NCBI GenBank assembly: GCA_958429225.1
Contig: CAUAJB010000008.1
Span: 1 to 40,666 of the forward strand
DNA: 40,666 bases
Direction of reading: 5' to 3'
DNA from: an uncultured Collinsella sp.
GTDB lineage: Bacteria; Actinomycetota; Coriobacteriia; Coriobacteriales; Coriobacteriaceae
Part shown: one piece after another, positions 1 through 6,982 of the stretch
How the letters are laid out: every line of letters starts with the position of its first letter
How positions within the stretch are numbered: position 1 is the first letter of the stretch
Made by a program: the position numbers and the translations under genes
The notes under the pieces: generated by a model
What the model saw: the letters and a program-made list of their open reading frames with translations, nothing else
What the model was told of the DNA's origin: nothing
The model's database searches: none

Positions 1-526
1 CCTCGAGCTGGTCGCTCACCTGCTTAAACGATGCCGACAGGCGATCGTTGAGCGTGCGGGAGAGCTTCTCGTCCACCGTTGCGCGCATCTGATCGAGTTG
101 CACGTTGTTGTCTTTGCGGATAGCACCCAGCTGGGCATCGACCGTCTCGCGCACCTTGTCCAGGCGATGCTCGATGCCCTCGCGATTGGCGCCGAGCTGT
201 TGGGCGGTCTCGCGGCGCAGATCATCCATCCGGTCACCGGCTTGCGAGAACTCGCGCGCGATGGTCAGGTAACGTTGCTGCTCTACGGCCGCATCGGTCG
301 TCTGCTGCTGCGCGATGGCATTGGCCGTGCGACGGGTTTCGGCCAGCGCGACGTTCAGGGCATCGAGCGCTTTGTTAGCCTGCTCGAGTGCTGCCAGCGT
401 TTCCGCGCTACTGTCGCCACGCTCCCGCAACTCGGCACGCAGGCTCTTGAGTTGGAGGGCGCAAGCCACAGCAGCCCCCACCGCCACCAAGGCGATCACA
501 ACAAGCACAATATCAATAGCAGACAT
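1..526 (-). CDS. rmuC: RmuC-family DNA recombination protein, N-terminal part (gene runs off the left edge)
   Basis: The reading frame opens with ATG at 526 and stays open to the edge of the window, giving about 175 residues. The protein starts with a hydrophobic anchor (about residues 4-24). A long helical, Glu/Gln/Arg-rich coiled coil follows, and the last visible residues (VDEKLSRTLNDRLSASF, then KQVSDQLE) match the conserved entry to the RmuC core. RmuC proteins are predicted membrane-tethered, nuclease-fold proteins that limit inversions at short inverted repeats. That role is interesting in a window this rich in inverted repeats, but no link can be shown. The catalytic domain lies outside the window, so its integrity cannot be judged. 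The next gene in the direction of transcription is not visible. No convincing ribosome binding site was identified. Confidence 0.85.
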   Translation of the reverse strand, partial: MSAIDIVLVVIALVAVGAAVACALQLKSLRAELRERGDSSAETLAALEQANKALDALNVALAETRRTANAIAQQQTTDAAVEQQRYLTIAREFSQAGDRMDDLRRETAQQLGANREGIEHRLDKVRETVDAQLGAIRKDNNVQLDQMRATVDEKLSRTLNDRLSASFKQVSDQLE

Positions 527-577
527 AAACTCCGCCCAACAAACCCAATCGAGCACCAATCAAAACCGCGATCAATC

Positions 578-1141
578 TTACCCCGCCATACGCACCGGGC
601 GCCCGGTCCCTTCTTGGGCGCCCCTCTCCTCCGCATATTCCATAATGCGGCGCGCCGTCTCCCTGCTCACCTTTGAGTCATCACCGGCTAAATATGCGTA
701 CACGTTTCCCTTATTCAGATTCAAATCGCGGCAGAGACCGTAGCGCGTTACGCCCGATTCCTCTAGCGCTCCCAACGTTCTTTTTCGCATCAGGGCGTTG
801 ATCCTTCTGTCCGCCACTGGCTTTTCCTTCACCGCTCTATACGCACGCCAAACGTTGGCATAACGATTAGGAAGTTTATCCTCGGCGCATAGAGATGCCA
901 GGCTACCCGTTTGGGCGTACAAGGACAAAACGCCTCGGTAACCCTCTTCCATCCACGAACCCTCGGATAAGCCCAGAACGTATTCGGCTTTACCCTGTGC
1001 CAAAGCGAGCAAAAACAGGGGCTCCGCCACGCGCGGCGCAACCGTCGTCGCTTGCTTAACCAGTTTTCTAAAACTGAGCGACTGCTGTCCGGATAGCTCT
1101 CGGCAATAGCCTTTTAAGAATCCCTCAAAGGTCAGATTCAA
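578..1141 (-). CDS. Helix-turn-helix protein, putative antitoxin/repressor partner of the nucleotidyltransferase
   Basis: The product is 187 residues from a TTG start at 1141. I chose TTG because an excellent ribosome binding site (AAGGAGG) lies 7 nt upstream inside the end of the nucleotidyltransferase gene, and because the start overlaps that gene's stop (TTGA). Longer versions of the frame would overlap the upstream gene deeply. Residues 1-110 are mixed helical with no family I recognise. Residues about 115-165 look like a helix-turn-helix: a stretch containing GVTRYGLCRDLNLNKGNVYAYL, followed by RETARRIMEYAEE. Coupled synthesis with a nucleotidyltransferase suggests the two act together, as in AbiEi/AbiEii or MenA/MenT pairs, with this one as the DNA-binding neutraliser. 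That role is inferred. It could instead be an independent regulator. Confidence 0.65.
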   Translation of the reverse strand: MNLTFEGFLKGYCRELSGQQSLSFRKLVKQATTVAPRVAEPLFLLALAQGKAEYVLGLSEGSWMEEGYRGVLSLYAQTGSLASLCAEDKLPNRYANVWRAYRAVKEKPVADRRINALMRKRTLGALEESGVTRYGLCRDLNLNKGNVYAYLAGDDSKVSRETARRIMEYAEERGAQEGTGRPVRMAG

Positions 1142-1668
1142 CCGAGCACCTCCTTTTTGTATTGCCTGTATGCACAGACCATCTCTTGATAACTCCGCTC
1201 CGAAGGCGACGACGCCAGTGCTTCTCCCTCGTCGAATATAAGCCGTTCGAGCAGCCCCCAATCAAGTCGGTCGACGAATGCCTGACTATGAAGATCGATG
1301 ATGTCGTTCGGACGGAAGGCATAGAGCTTCATTACCGCCAGATCCTCCAAGGATGGCGTAAAGTACCTGATAAAACGCGCCCCAATATCCAAGGGGATCA
1401 AACGATCTTCGTAATTGAATGGCATCTGATTACAATATGCCACCGCCATACCATTCACCTCGGGGTATCGAGCTATGATCTCGCGGAGGCACCTGTCCGC
1501 CTCAAACACATCGATGTCATGTGTAACCGAACGATTCGTCACATCGTTTAGCATGAGGGCGCTTCCTCCCACCAATACAACGCTCGGCCTGTCGTCTCTT
1601 GGACCTATTTCCAGCTCTGCCTCTTCGTCAATGCCCAACAGAGTCTGCTCTAAATCCTGCTTATACAT
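1138..1668 (-). CDS. DUF6036-like / AbiEii-like nucleotidyltransferase, putative toxin
   Basis: The product is 176 residues from ATG at 1668, with AGGATTTGTT in front as ribosome binding site. The nucleotidyltransferase signature is clear. VLVGGSALML lies at about 31-40 (the GGSxL loop). HDIDVF lies at 50-55, where D51 and D53 would bind metal. LEDLAVMKLYAFRPNDIIDL at about 106-126 is typical of the AbiEii/DUF6036 superfamily. Known relatives transfer nucleotides to tRNA or other acceptors and act as toxins of type IV or MenT-like toxin-antitoxin systems; others are uncharacterised. The gene comes first and its helix-turn-helix partner second, with a 4-nt overlap. The leader is AT-rich and holds a palindrome (1681-1701) suitable for autoregulation. 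By eye this pair is lower in GC than its neighbours, which suggests transfer. The toxin role is inferred. Confidence 0.75.
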   Translation of the reverse strand: MYKQDLEQTLLGIDEEAELEIGPRDDRPSVVLVGGSALMLNDVTNRSVTHDIDVFEADRCLREIIARYPEVNGMAVAYCNQMPFNYEDRLIPLDIGARFIRYFTPSLEDLAVMKLYAFRPNDIIDLHSQAFVDRLDWGLLERLIFDEGEALASSPSERSYQEMVCAYRQYKKEVLG

Positions 1669-1680
1669 AACAAATCCTAT

Positions 1681-1701
1681 TATTATTCAACTTCAATAAT
1701 A
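1681..1701. promoter_or_regulatory. AT-rich palindrome upstream of the nucleotidyltransferase gene, candidate operator
   Basis: Seven-base arms TATTATT and AATAATA flank a 7-base spacer, ending 12 nt before the ATG at 1668. Position and symmetry fit an autoregulatory operator or -10 region bound by the helix-turn-helix partner. No binding is demonstrated. Confidence 0.4.
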
Positions 1702-1791
1702 CTATTCAGTCGCACGACAGGACCAACAGGATGCAAGAATTCCGCTCGTGGCGATAATCCCTACACCCTAGAAGTCCTAATGTTACAAACG

Positions 1792-2214
1792 CTAGCTCTC
1801 CCAGCCGGTGCGGATGGTTGTTATGACGTCGCCTAGGCGCTGGCCCAGGGCCGCTAGATGTTGGAGCACCTCGTTGGGCGATGCGCCGTTGAGGATGCAC
1901 GTGAGGGCATACGACGCCAGAAAGATGACCGCAAGCCCCAGCGGGATGAGCACGATCATCGCCAATGTGCGCAGGCGCTGGCCCACGCGGCGACGACGCG
2001 CACGACGCTTGTCGAACGCGAGCTCCTGCGCATATGAATCTTGCTGTACGGAATAGGCCTCTGGTGCCGATTCGCCCGCAGGCGAAACCACAGGCGTGGC
2101 ATTTTGCGCAGGGGGCTGGGCTGCCGCCCCCTGCATTTGCATCTCCATGAGTCGTTGCTGCTGACGCAGCATGCGCACAGCTTGTTGCTGCGGAGTCTCA
2201 AGAAACAGATCCAT
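1792..2214 (-). CDS. Small single-span membrane protein, hypothetical
   Basis: The product is 140 residues. ATG at 2214 is chosen because GGAGG lies 5 nt upstream; a TTG four codons earlier lacks this. Residues 1-30 are Gln/Met-rich and helical (repeated RMLRQQQRLMEMQMQ-type residues). Residues 30-60 are Pro/Ala/Ser-rich and flexible, and 68-82 are strongly basic. One membrane helix follows at about 84-107, then a short amphipathic C-terminus. The basic run before the helix predicts the N-terminus in the cytoplasm. No domain is recognised. It is monocistronic, with about 120 bp on its downstream side before the nucleotidyltransferase promoter region. Confidence 0.6.
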   Translation of the reverse strand: MDLFLETPQQQAVRMLRQQQRLMEMQMQGAAAQPPAQNATPVVSPAGESAPEAYSVQQDSYAQELAFDKRRARRRRVGQRLRTLAMIVLIPLGLAVIFLASYALTCILNGASPNEVLQHLAALGQRLGDVITTIRTGWES

Positions 2215-2467
2215 GCTGGCCTCCAAAATCGGAGCATTCGACGCTTACGACCAGCATCCCGCACCGCCATGACCGCGACAACGCAATCGCCGGCAATAGC
2301 CACAAAGTTTCTTTTGCTCAAAAGCTGTCGAAAAGCTCAACAACTCCCCTACCAGCACTTTCTCTGAGCTTTTTTCGTCAGCAATCTTTTGGCCTTCCAC
2401 CCTTACGCCAACTGACCAAAAACTAACCAAAAGCTTGACGGAAATTGTGAAGACAGGGACCCCATAC
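2215..2467. other. Intergenic stretch, no gene recognised
   Basis: This is the upstream region of the 140-residue membrane protein. It is AT-richer than its surroundings and holds short direct repeats of ACCAAAA. A 74-codon open frame on the minus strand (2245-2469) has no ribosome binding site or recognisable content, so I do not call it a gene. Confidence 0.5.
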
Positions 2468-2468
2468 A

Positions 2469-2497
2469 AAAACGTGCCGCCCCAAAAGGGGCGGCAC
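2469..2497 (-). terminator. Intrinsic terminator of the 2654-3286 gene, repeat-associated
   Basis: A perfect 10-bp stem (GTGCCGCCCC / GGGGCGGCAC, loop of 4) is followed on the minus strand by GTTTTTG. It lies about 155 nt past the stop codon, after the long-stem repeat at 2548-2634. The same hairpin ends the second copy at 3372-3401. Confidence 0.8.
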
Positions 2498-2547
2498 GCT
2501 AACTTCTTATCAGTTTTTCAGTAGCAAGCACGCGACGACCCGAAGCC

Positions 2548-2634
2548 GGAGCACAGGGTAGGGAAACACCTTTACCTCGCGCGACCTGCGCAGCCGTGAG
2601 CGAGAGGGAAAGGTGTTTCCCCGCCCCGTGCTCC
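2548..2634. repeat. Long-stem inverted repeat, copy 1 (3' UTR element)
   Basis: Arms of about 35 nt (starting GGAGCACAGGG and ending GTGCTCC) pair with about five mismatches or wobbles around a loop of about 17 nt. Together with the terminator at 2469-2497 it forms a block of about 170 bp. That block recurs, with paired changes in both arms, at 3372-3543. It sits in the 3' untranslated region of the 2654-3286 gene. Confidence 0.85.
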
Positions 2635-2653
2635 GCAGTCGGTGGAGGCAGCT

Positions 2654-3286
2654 TTAGATGCCCGCGAGACCTCGGGTGGCGGTGGCGCACATAAACGCCA
2701 AGGCTAGAATCACGAGCGAGCCCGCGATGTCTGCCAGCACGCCCATTGCACGGCGTTCAAACAACCAGCTCTCAAAGTGCGGGGCGACGTTGCGCCAAAC
2801 ACGCCACAGCAAGATGCCCATACCGATGACGCCCGGGATATTGAGCAGTAGGATCTCGGAGCACAAAAGACCGATCAGGTTACCGGCGGCAAAGCCCGCA
2901 TCGCCCTCGCAGTATTTGCGATAAATCATGTACAGCATGTACGCCACAAACGGCTGCAGACACGCAGAGATAAACGTAACCACCATCGAGGGGTCCTGCG
3001 AAAAGACCTCGGTGAGCTTATTGACACTCGTGGCGTCCTTCGAAGCCAAGAACAAGCCGATGACCACAAGGGGCACCACGCCCAAAATTACCTCGACCAG
3101 AGTAAACAACTTGGCAGTCAAATCCTCACTAGCCGAATTCAAATGAGGCGCCCACTCAGGATGAGCATGCGCCCCGACCTTCTTGTCCTTCTCAGCACGA
3201 TCGGCCTTTTTACCCTCGGCAACCCGACGACCAGGATCCTTGCGAGTTCCCGCCGCAGCAACCCGAGCCCGAGACTTCTTACCCAT
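2654..3286 (-). CDS. Four-helix membrane protein with basic N-terminus, hypothetical
   Basis: The product is 210 residues. ATG at 3286 is chosen because GAGGTG lies 6 nt upstream; a GTG three codons earlier has no such site. Residues 1-38 are highly charged (Lys/Arg/Glu with Ala/Gly), probably cytoplasmic and possibly nucleic-acid or lipid contacting. Membrane helices are predicted at about 60-81, 103-123, 135-160 and 182-203. A conserved-looking WRVWRNVAPHFESWLF lies between the third and fourth helices. I recognise no family. It is a single gene with its own terminator, and its 3' UTR carries the same repeat block as rubrerythrin, but no functional link follows from that. Confidence 0.65.
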   Translation of the reverse strand: MGKKSRARVAAAGTRKDPGRRVAEGKKADRAEKDKKVGAHAHPEWAPHLNSASEDLTAKLFTLVEVILGVVPLVVIGLFLASKDATSVNKLTEVFSQDPSMVVTFISACLQPFVAYMLYMIYRKYCEGDAGFAAGNLIGLLCSEILLLNIPGVIGMGILLWRVWRNVAPHFESWLFERRAMGVLADIAGSLVILALAFMCATATRGLAGI

Positions 3287-3371
3287 AACCAACACCTCAC
3301 AAGAGGAAACGAATAGCCAACGCTACCCAGTGTACCCTCTAAGCAACGTCACCGCCCCAACCGGCCCCCAC

Positions 3372-3401
3372 AAAAACGTGCCGCCCCATAAGGGGCGGCA
3401 C
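3372..3401 (-). terminator. Intrinsic terminator of rubrerythrin, repeat-associated
   Basis: The same 10-bp stem as at 2474-2497 (loop TTAT on the minus strand) is followed by GTTTTTG. It lies downstream of the rubrerythrin stop, past the long-stem repeat at 3453-3540. Confidence 0.8.
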
Positions 3402-3452
3402 ACAAACTTTTTTATCAGCTTTTCTGTAGCGAGCACGCGACGACCCGAAGCC

Positions 3453-3540
3453 GGAGCGCAGGGCGGGGAAATACCTTTGCCTCGCGCGACCCTGCGGAGC
3501 CGTGAGCGAGAGGGAAAGGTATTTCCCCGCCCTGCGCTCC
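3453..3540. repeat. Long-stem inverted repeat, copy 2 (3' UTR of rubrerythrin)
   Basis: Arms of 35 nt pair with only two mismatches (GGAGCGCAGGGCGGGGAAAT at the left edge against its complement at the right). Compared with copy 1, stem position 6 changes from A-T to G-C and stem position 20 from C-G to T-A, in both arms each time. This supports a conserved RNA or DNA stem. Confidence 0.85.
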
Positions 3541-3560
3541 GCAGCAGCCAGCGCCACGCG

Positions 3561-4100
3561 CTAGTAGTTCACCACCTGCTCCTCAAAGTACGCCTTGGGG
3601 TGGTTACACACCGGGCACACCTCAGGCGCCTCGGCACCAACGTGCAGGTGCCCACAGTTCAGGCACTTCCACACCTTCACGCCCTCACGCTCAAACACCT
3701 CGCCCGACTCGATGCGCTCGACGAGTTTGTTGTAGCGCTCCTCGTGGGCCTTCTCGACGGCGGCGACACCACGGAACTTCTCGGCGATCTCGGCAAAGCC
3801 CTCCTCCTCGGCGGTCTTGGCGAACTCGTCGTACATCGTGGTCCACTCGTAGTTCTCGCCCGCGGCGGCGTCGCGCAGGTTGTCCAGAGTGCCCGGAACG
3901 GCGCCGTCGTGCAGATACTTAAACCACAGTTTGGCGTGCTCGGACTCGTTGCCTGCGGTCTCGGCAAAGATATTCGAGATCTGAACGTAGCCATCCTTCT
4001 TGGCCTTAGATGCGTAGTAGCGATACTTGGTGTGTGCCTGGGACTCACCGGCAAAAGCGGTCTCGAGGTTCTTCTTGGTTTGGGAATTCTCAAAATCCAT
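3561..4100 (-). CDS. rbr: Rubrerythrin
   Basis: The product is 179 residues from ATG at 4100 (AAGGGAAG upstream), the usual rubrerythrin length. Residues 1-135 form the ferritin-like four-helix bundle with two metal-binding motifs: E19, then E52xxH55 (NESEHAKLW), and a second set around EKAHEERY. Residues about 140-165 form a rubredoxin-like domain with two CxxC pairs (CLNCGH and CPVCNH). The protein is a cytoplasmic NAD(P)H-linked peroxidase acting through reduced rubredoxin, and protects anaerobes from hydrogen peroxide. All metal ligands appear intact. It is transcribed alone, about 115 bp downstream of the MutY-like gene. I could not identify a PerR-type operator. Confidence 0.95.
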   Translation of the reverse strand: MDFENSQTKKNLETAFAGESQAHTKYRYYASKAKKDGYVQISNIFAETAGNESEHAKLWFKYLHDGAVPGTLDNLRDAAAGENYEWTTMYDEFAKTAEEEGFAEIAEKFRGVAAVEKAHEERYNKLVERIESGEVFEREGVKVWKCLNCGHLHVGAEAPEVCPVCNHPKAYFEEQVVNY

Positions 4101-4214
4101 AGGTGTACTTCCCTTCAACACGTGCCGCCCATAGGCTTCGAGCGGCCTTGTCTTTAGGATGCCCTCATGCCGGAAATCTAAACCTTACAATCCTGTTCTT
4201 CAGATTTGCACAGG

Positions 4215-5120
4215 CTAGATGCTCAGCCAGCGATCGCCCTCGGCTCGGCAAAAGCCCTCACGCTCCAGATCGGCAAGAATACTTGCGACCAGCTCGCGCT
4301 CGACCGAATCTCGGCCGGCTGCCGTCTCCGTCTCGTTAACGCCTGCAACAGCTTCATCAACCGTAATCCCCGCCGGCTGGCCATCGCGCGCTGCCAGCAA
4401 CATACGCACGATATGCGCGCGCTTTTGGCGACGCGAGCCCTCAAACTTGGACTGACGACTATAGCCCGCCGAGCGCCTGGACGGATTGGGCAACGTCTTT
4501 TTTAGATATGCACCGTAATCTAGCAACGCGTAATACCACGCGCGTGGCGTGTCGGCATCGTCTTGAGGCGCGGCAAAGGGCGCAATCTCGTCCGCCGACG
4601 CACCGGGAGCCGCCGGACAAGCAGCCTGGATCAGCGGCACCAGCTCGCGATCGGGAACAGCCGGTACATCGGGAAAGAAATGATGCAAAAAGACCGTGCG
4701 CACGTTGGTCTCCAGATACACACCTGGAAGATCAAACGCAAACGACCGGATACCCTGCGCCGTTGCCGGGCCAATACCAGGCAGGGCGACCAGGTCACGC
4801 GTCTCGCGCGGAAACTCCCCGCCCCAATCCTCTACGACCCGTTGAGCGGCCCCATGAAGCGCCAGAGCGCGTCGGTTGTAGCCCATGCCCTGCCAAGCGT
4901 CCAAAACATCGGAAGGCGCGGCCTGGGCAAGCGCCTGCACAGTCGGAAAACGATCGAGCCACACCGGCATGCGCGCCTCCACACGCGGCACCTGCGTTTG
5001 CTGCAGCATGACCTCAGAAAGCCAAATGATGTACGGATCGCGTGTGCGGCGCCACGGAAGGTCGCGATAACGCAGGACCCCTTCCGAACGAATCATCGAA
5101 CGAAAGGGGTCCTGAATCAT
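4215..5120 (-). CDS. mutY: A/G-specific adenine glycosylase-like protein (HhH-GPD), without iron-sulphur cluster
   Basis: The product is 301 residues from ATG at 5120 (GGAG 7 nt upstream). The MutY signatures are the catalytic-Glu segment LSEVMLQQTQV at about 34-44 and the helix-hairpin-helix LPGIGPATAQGIRSFAFD at about 113-130. These proteins remove adenine mispaired with 8-oxoguanine. Two departures stand out. The conserved Asp after the hairpin is Glu here (LETNVRTVF). The C-terminal four-cysteine cluster of classical MutY is absent, the stretch after YYALLDYGAYLKK being basic instead. The C-terminal 90 residues are unlike the MutT-like domain and could be a winged helix. A group of short glycosylase-like proteins carries this ETN variant, so substrate specificity is uncertain. 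It follows the Rrf2 gene by 21 bp, suggesting joint control. Confidence 0.75.
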   Translation of the reverse strand: MIQDPFRSMIRSEGVLRYRDLPWRRTRDPYIIWLSEVMLQQTQVPRVEARMPVWLDRFPTVQALAQAAPSDVLDAWQGMGYNRRALALHGAAQRVVEDWGGEFPRETRDLVALPGIGPATAQGIRSFAFDLPGVYLETNVRTVFLHHFFPDVPAVPDRELVPLIQAACPAAPGASADEIAPFAAPQDDADTPRAWYYALLDYGAYLKKTLPNPSRRSAGYSRQSKFEGSRRQKRAHIVRMLLAARDGQPAGITVDEAVAGVNETETAAGRDSVERELVASILADLEREGFCRAEGDRWLSI

Positions 5121-5141
5121 GGCTATGCTCCTTATGCGGCG

Positions 5142-5627
5142 CTATTCCTCCCGGTAAGCACACGCGCAGGTGGCGTACTCGGGAAACGCTTCGCGGTCGG
5201 CGAACTTGGGATCGACGGCCGGGAACTGGCGATGAGCGACGATGTCGCCGAGCGAAACGGAATCGAGGTAGTCGCGCATCAACGCCTGAGCTCCGGCCCA
5301 CAGGGGATGATAGCAGCACGCGCCCATGCGCGCACAGTCACCATCGGGCGCGGTGCAATCGTTCATAACCATAGGACCCTGAACGGCCTCGACGACCTGG
5401 CGGATAGTGACGTCGTCCGGACTAACCTTGAGACGCATGCCACCGTGGACGCCACGCAGGCTCTCCACAATACCGGCCTGGACCAAACCGTGCTGAATCG
5501 AGCGGGCAAACGAATACGGGACATTGACCTCTTCGGCAGCGGTGCGAACAGAAAGCAAACACTCCGGATCCTCGGCAAGCATCGCCAGCATACGAAGGGC
5601 GTAATCAGTCTTCCTCGATATGTCCAT
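5142..5627 (-). CDS. Rrf2-family transcriptional regulator with candidate iron-sulphur ligands
   Basis: The product is 161 residues from ATG at 5627 (AAGGGG upstream); the upstream in-frame extension lacks a start signal. MDISRKTDYALRML opens the Rrf2 winged helix-turn-helix. HGGMRLK at about 61-67 is the wing, and VVEAVQGP begins the dimer helix. Cysteines at 91, 98 and 104 (plus 105) match the spacing of the three [2Fe-2S] ligands of IscR (92, 98, 104). Two more (154, 156) close the protein. It is probably a redox or iron-sulphur sensing repressor/activator. The MutY-like gene follows by 21 bp, so a link between oxidative damage sensing and repair is plausible but inferred. No isc/suf genes are adjacent. 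Confidence 0.9.
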   Translation of the reverse strand: MDISRKTDYALRMLAMLAEDPECLLSVRTAAEEVNVPYSFARSIQHGLVQAGIVESLRGVHGGMRLKVSPDDVTIRQVVEAVQGPMVMNDCTAPDGDCARMGACCYHPLWAGAQALMRDYLDSVSLGDIVAHRQFPAVDPKFADREAFPEYATCACAYREE

Positions 5628-5787
5628 TTTTCCCCTTTCAAGGAATACGAACAGCTCGAACGAGCTCCGGGGCCGAGCTTGTGTCGAGACGCTAAATGAC
5701 CGCCAGGACATCCAAATGGTAAATCGGATATCCACTGAGTGCCGCGCTTGGAGCGAAATGCATCAGATGCGGCGCACAGTGCAATTT

Positions 5788-5793
5788 AGTATA
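5788..5793 (-). promoter_or_regulatory. Candidate -10 box for the Rrf2-mutY transcript
   Basis: A TATACT on the minus strand lies within TTAGGTTATACTAAATTG, which has dyad symmetry (TTAG / CTAA) suited to autoregulation. No good -35 is visible at 17 bp. It would leave a leader of about 155 nt. Confidence 0.35.
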
Positions 5794-5822
5794 ACCTAAC
5801 CCCCCCTGTCTCGTAGAACAGG

Positions 5823-5834
5823 TGTTGCGCAACA
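5823..5834. promoter_or_regulatory. Perfect 12-bp palindrome TGTTGCGCAACA, candidate operator
   Basis: This perfect palindrome lies about 30 bp upstream of the candidate -10 of the Rrf2 gene. A related GTTGCGCAAC occurs at 28989-28998 upstream of the kinase operon. The regulator is unknown. Confidence 0.3.
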
Positions 5835-5952
5835 AAGCTGTTGTTCAGACAGATATACTTATTAGATTATACTCGCGTTCCCGAAGGCGCGGGGATTCTG
5901 GGCGAAGATGCACTAGGGCGATCGTTCTATCGAAACAAAGTGCATCAAACGC

Positions 5953-5982
5953 AAAAAGCCACGTCCGAAGACGTGGCTTTAA
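5953..5982 (-). terminator. Intrinsic terminator of tRNA-Asp
   Basis: On the minus strand an 8-bp stem GCCACGTC / GACGTGGC with a UUCG tetraloop is followed by TTTTT, just past the CCA end of the tRNA. AAA before the stem extends the pairing with the T-run. Confidence 0.9.
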
Positions 5983-5988
5983 TTGCGT

Positions 5989-6066
<78 letters not shown>

Positions 6067-6112
6067 AGGCAGACGTTCGCGTTTGTTTCCGCTCGCGTGC
6101 GCTGCGGGGATT

Positions 6113-6142
6113 AGTATACACAGAAGTCTGTCCGGCGCGCAA
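6113..6142 (-). promoter_or_regulatory. Candidate promoter of tRNA-Asp
   Basis: The -10 TATACT (6113-6118), preceded by TGTG, and a weak -35 TTGCGC (6137-6142) are 18 bp apart. This would start transcription about 40 nt before the mature 5' end. Confidence 0.5.
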
Positions 6143-6174
6143 CAACTTTTTTGAAAAATTTTTTGGGGCCATCC

Positions 6175-6317
6175 GGGAGGGCTTCCGGGGCTGAGGGCGG
6201 GGGTTAAGTTTGCTGCCCTACAGTCCTGCGCAAGACGGAAAGCACATTAAGTGCTTTCCTTTGCGTGCGGAACTCGCGACAAACTTAACCCCCGCCCTCA
6301 GCCCCGGAGACCCTCCC
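6175..6317. repeat. Long inverted repeat (38-bp arms) with nested hairpin
   Basis: The arms 6175-6212 and 6280-6317 match at 36 of 38 positions as inverted repeats (core GGGGCTGAGGGCGGGGGTTA). The 67-nt centre holds a perfect 8-bp hairpin GAAAGCAC / GTGCTTTC. It contains no gene. It could be a non-autonomous mobile or REP-like element or a structured RNA. The rest of the intergenic stretch (6318-6433) holds a GC-rich stem around 6347-6373 and no gene. Confidence 0.85.
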
Positions 6318-6433
6318 TGCCGTCACATTATTCAACCAGTTTTGCGGGCGTGCGCCGCTGCGCGGCTAGCCCGCGTGCTCCTCGGCGGGGTTGGTCTGAT
6401 GGATCTTGTTGAACTTCGGCCTTTGGCTCAAAG

Positions 6434-6468
6434 AAAAACGGGGGATGCATTGTGCATCCCCCGTTTTT
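6434..6468 (-). terminator. Bidirectional intrinsic terminator downstream of the YfcE-like gene
   Basis: A near-perfect 11-12-bp stem (ACGGGGGATGCA / TGCATCCCCCGT, loop TTG) is flanked by AAAAA and TTTTT, so it can work on both strands. It starts 8 nt after the stop codon at 6476. Confidence 0.9.
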
Positions 6469-6475
6469 GTTGCGG

Positions 6476-6943
6476 TTAGTCTAGGTCAATAAACTTGGTA
6501 CTTATGATCTTGCCGTCTTTTACTAGCATTCTGGCCATGGTGGGGCCTCGGGTGCCTCTGGGGTAGCTGGCGCTGCCCGGGTTGAGGACTAAGCAACGGC
6601 CCACTTGGGCTTCTTTGGTTACGTGGGTGTGGCCGTTGATGGCTACGTCTACGGATCCCACCGGAAGGTCTTCGCGGTAGTGGGCTACGGCGAATTTGAG
6701 GCCTTCGTAGGTAAAGAGCGCAAGACGGTCTACATCGGGACCGTAGTCGCGGTAGTAATCGTTGTTGCCCAGTACGGCCCGCACGGGGGCGATGGTGCAT
6801 AGGTGCTCGTAGTCCATCTCTGACGTGAGGTCGCCGGCGTGGATAATCAGGTCTGCGCCCTCAAGCTCATCCAGGAGCGCAGGCGAAAGATAGCCGTGGG
6901 TGTCCGAGATGATGTCGATGCGCTTGGAGCTTGCACTGTTCAT
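6476..6943 (-). CDS. YfcE/MJ0936-type metallophosphoesterase
   Basis: The product is 155 residues from ATG at 6943 (GGAAGGG upstream), a typical length for this family of small cytoplasmic phosphodiesterases. The calcineurin-like metal motifs are in order: DIISDTHG (D14, H16), HAGDLT (D38), LGNNDY (N60-D62), a His in AVAHYRE, and INGHTHV (H105, H107). NPGSASYPRG near the C-terminus is characteristic of YfcE. Relatives hydrolyse phosphodiesters in vitro; physiological substrates are not established. It lies directly after the terminator of the LytTR regulator gene, with only 40 nt between, so either its promoter overlaps that terminator or it is expressed by read-through. Confidence 0.9.
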   Translation of the reverse strand: MNSASSKRIDIISDTHGYLSPALLDELEGADLIIHAGDLTSEMDYEHLCTIAPVRAVLGNNDYYRDYGPDVDRLALFTYEGLKFAVAHYREDLPVGSVDVAINGHTHVTKEAQVGRCLVLNPGSASYPRGTRGPTMARMLVKDGKIISTKFIDLD

Positions 6944-6982
6944 GGGATCCCTTCCGCAAAAAACGATTCGGCAGATACATAC

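Noticed and set aside
2245..2469. A 74-codon minus-strand frame in the leader of the 140-residue membrane protein
   Set aside because: No start signal and no similarity to any known pattern; more likely leader or upstream DNA.
2548..3540. The two long-stem repeats as a CRISPR array or IS ends
   Set aside because: There are only two copies about 900 bp apart with a full gene between them, no spacers, no transposase, and each is tied to a terminator.
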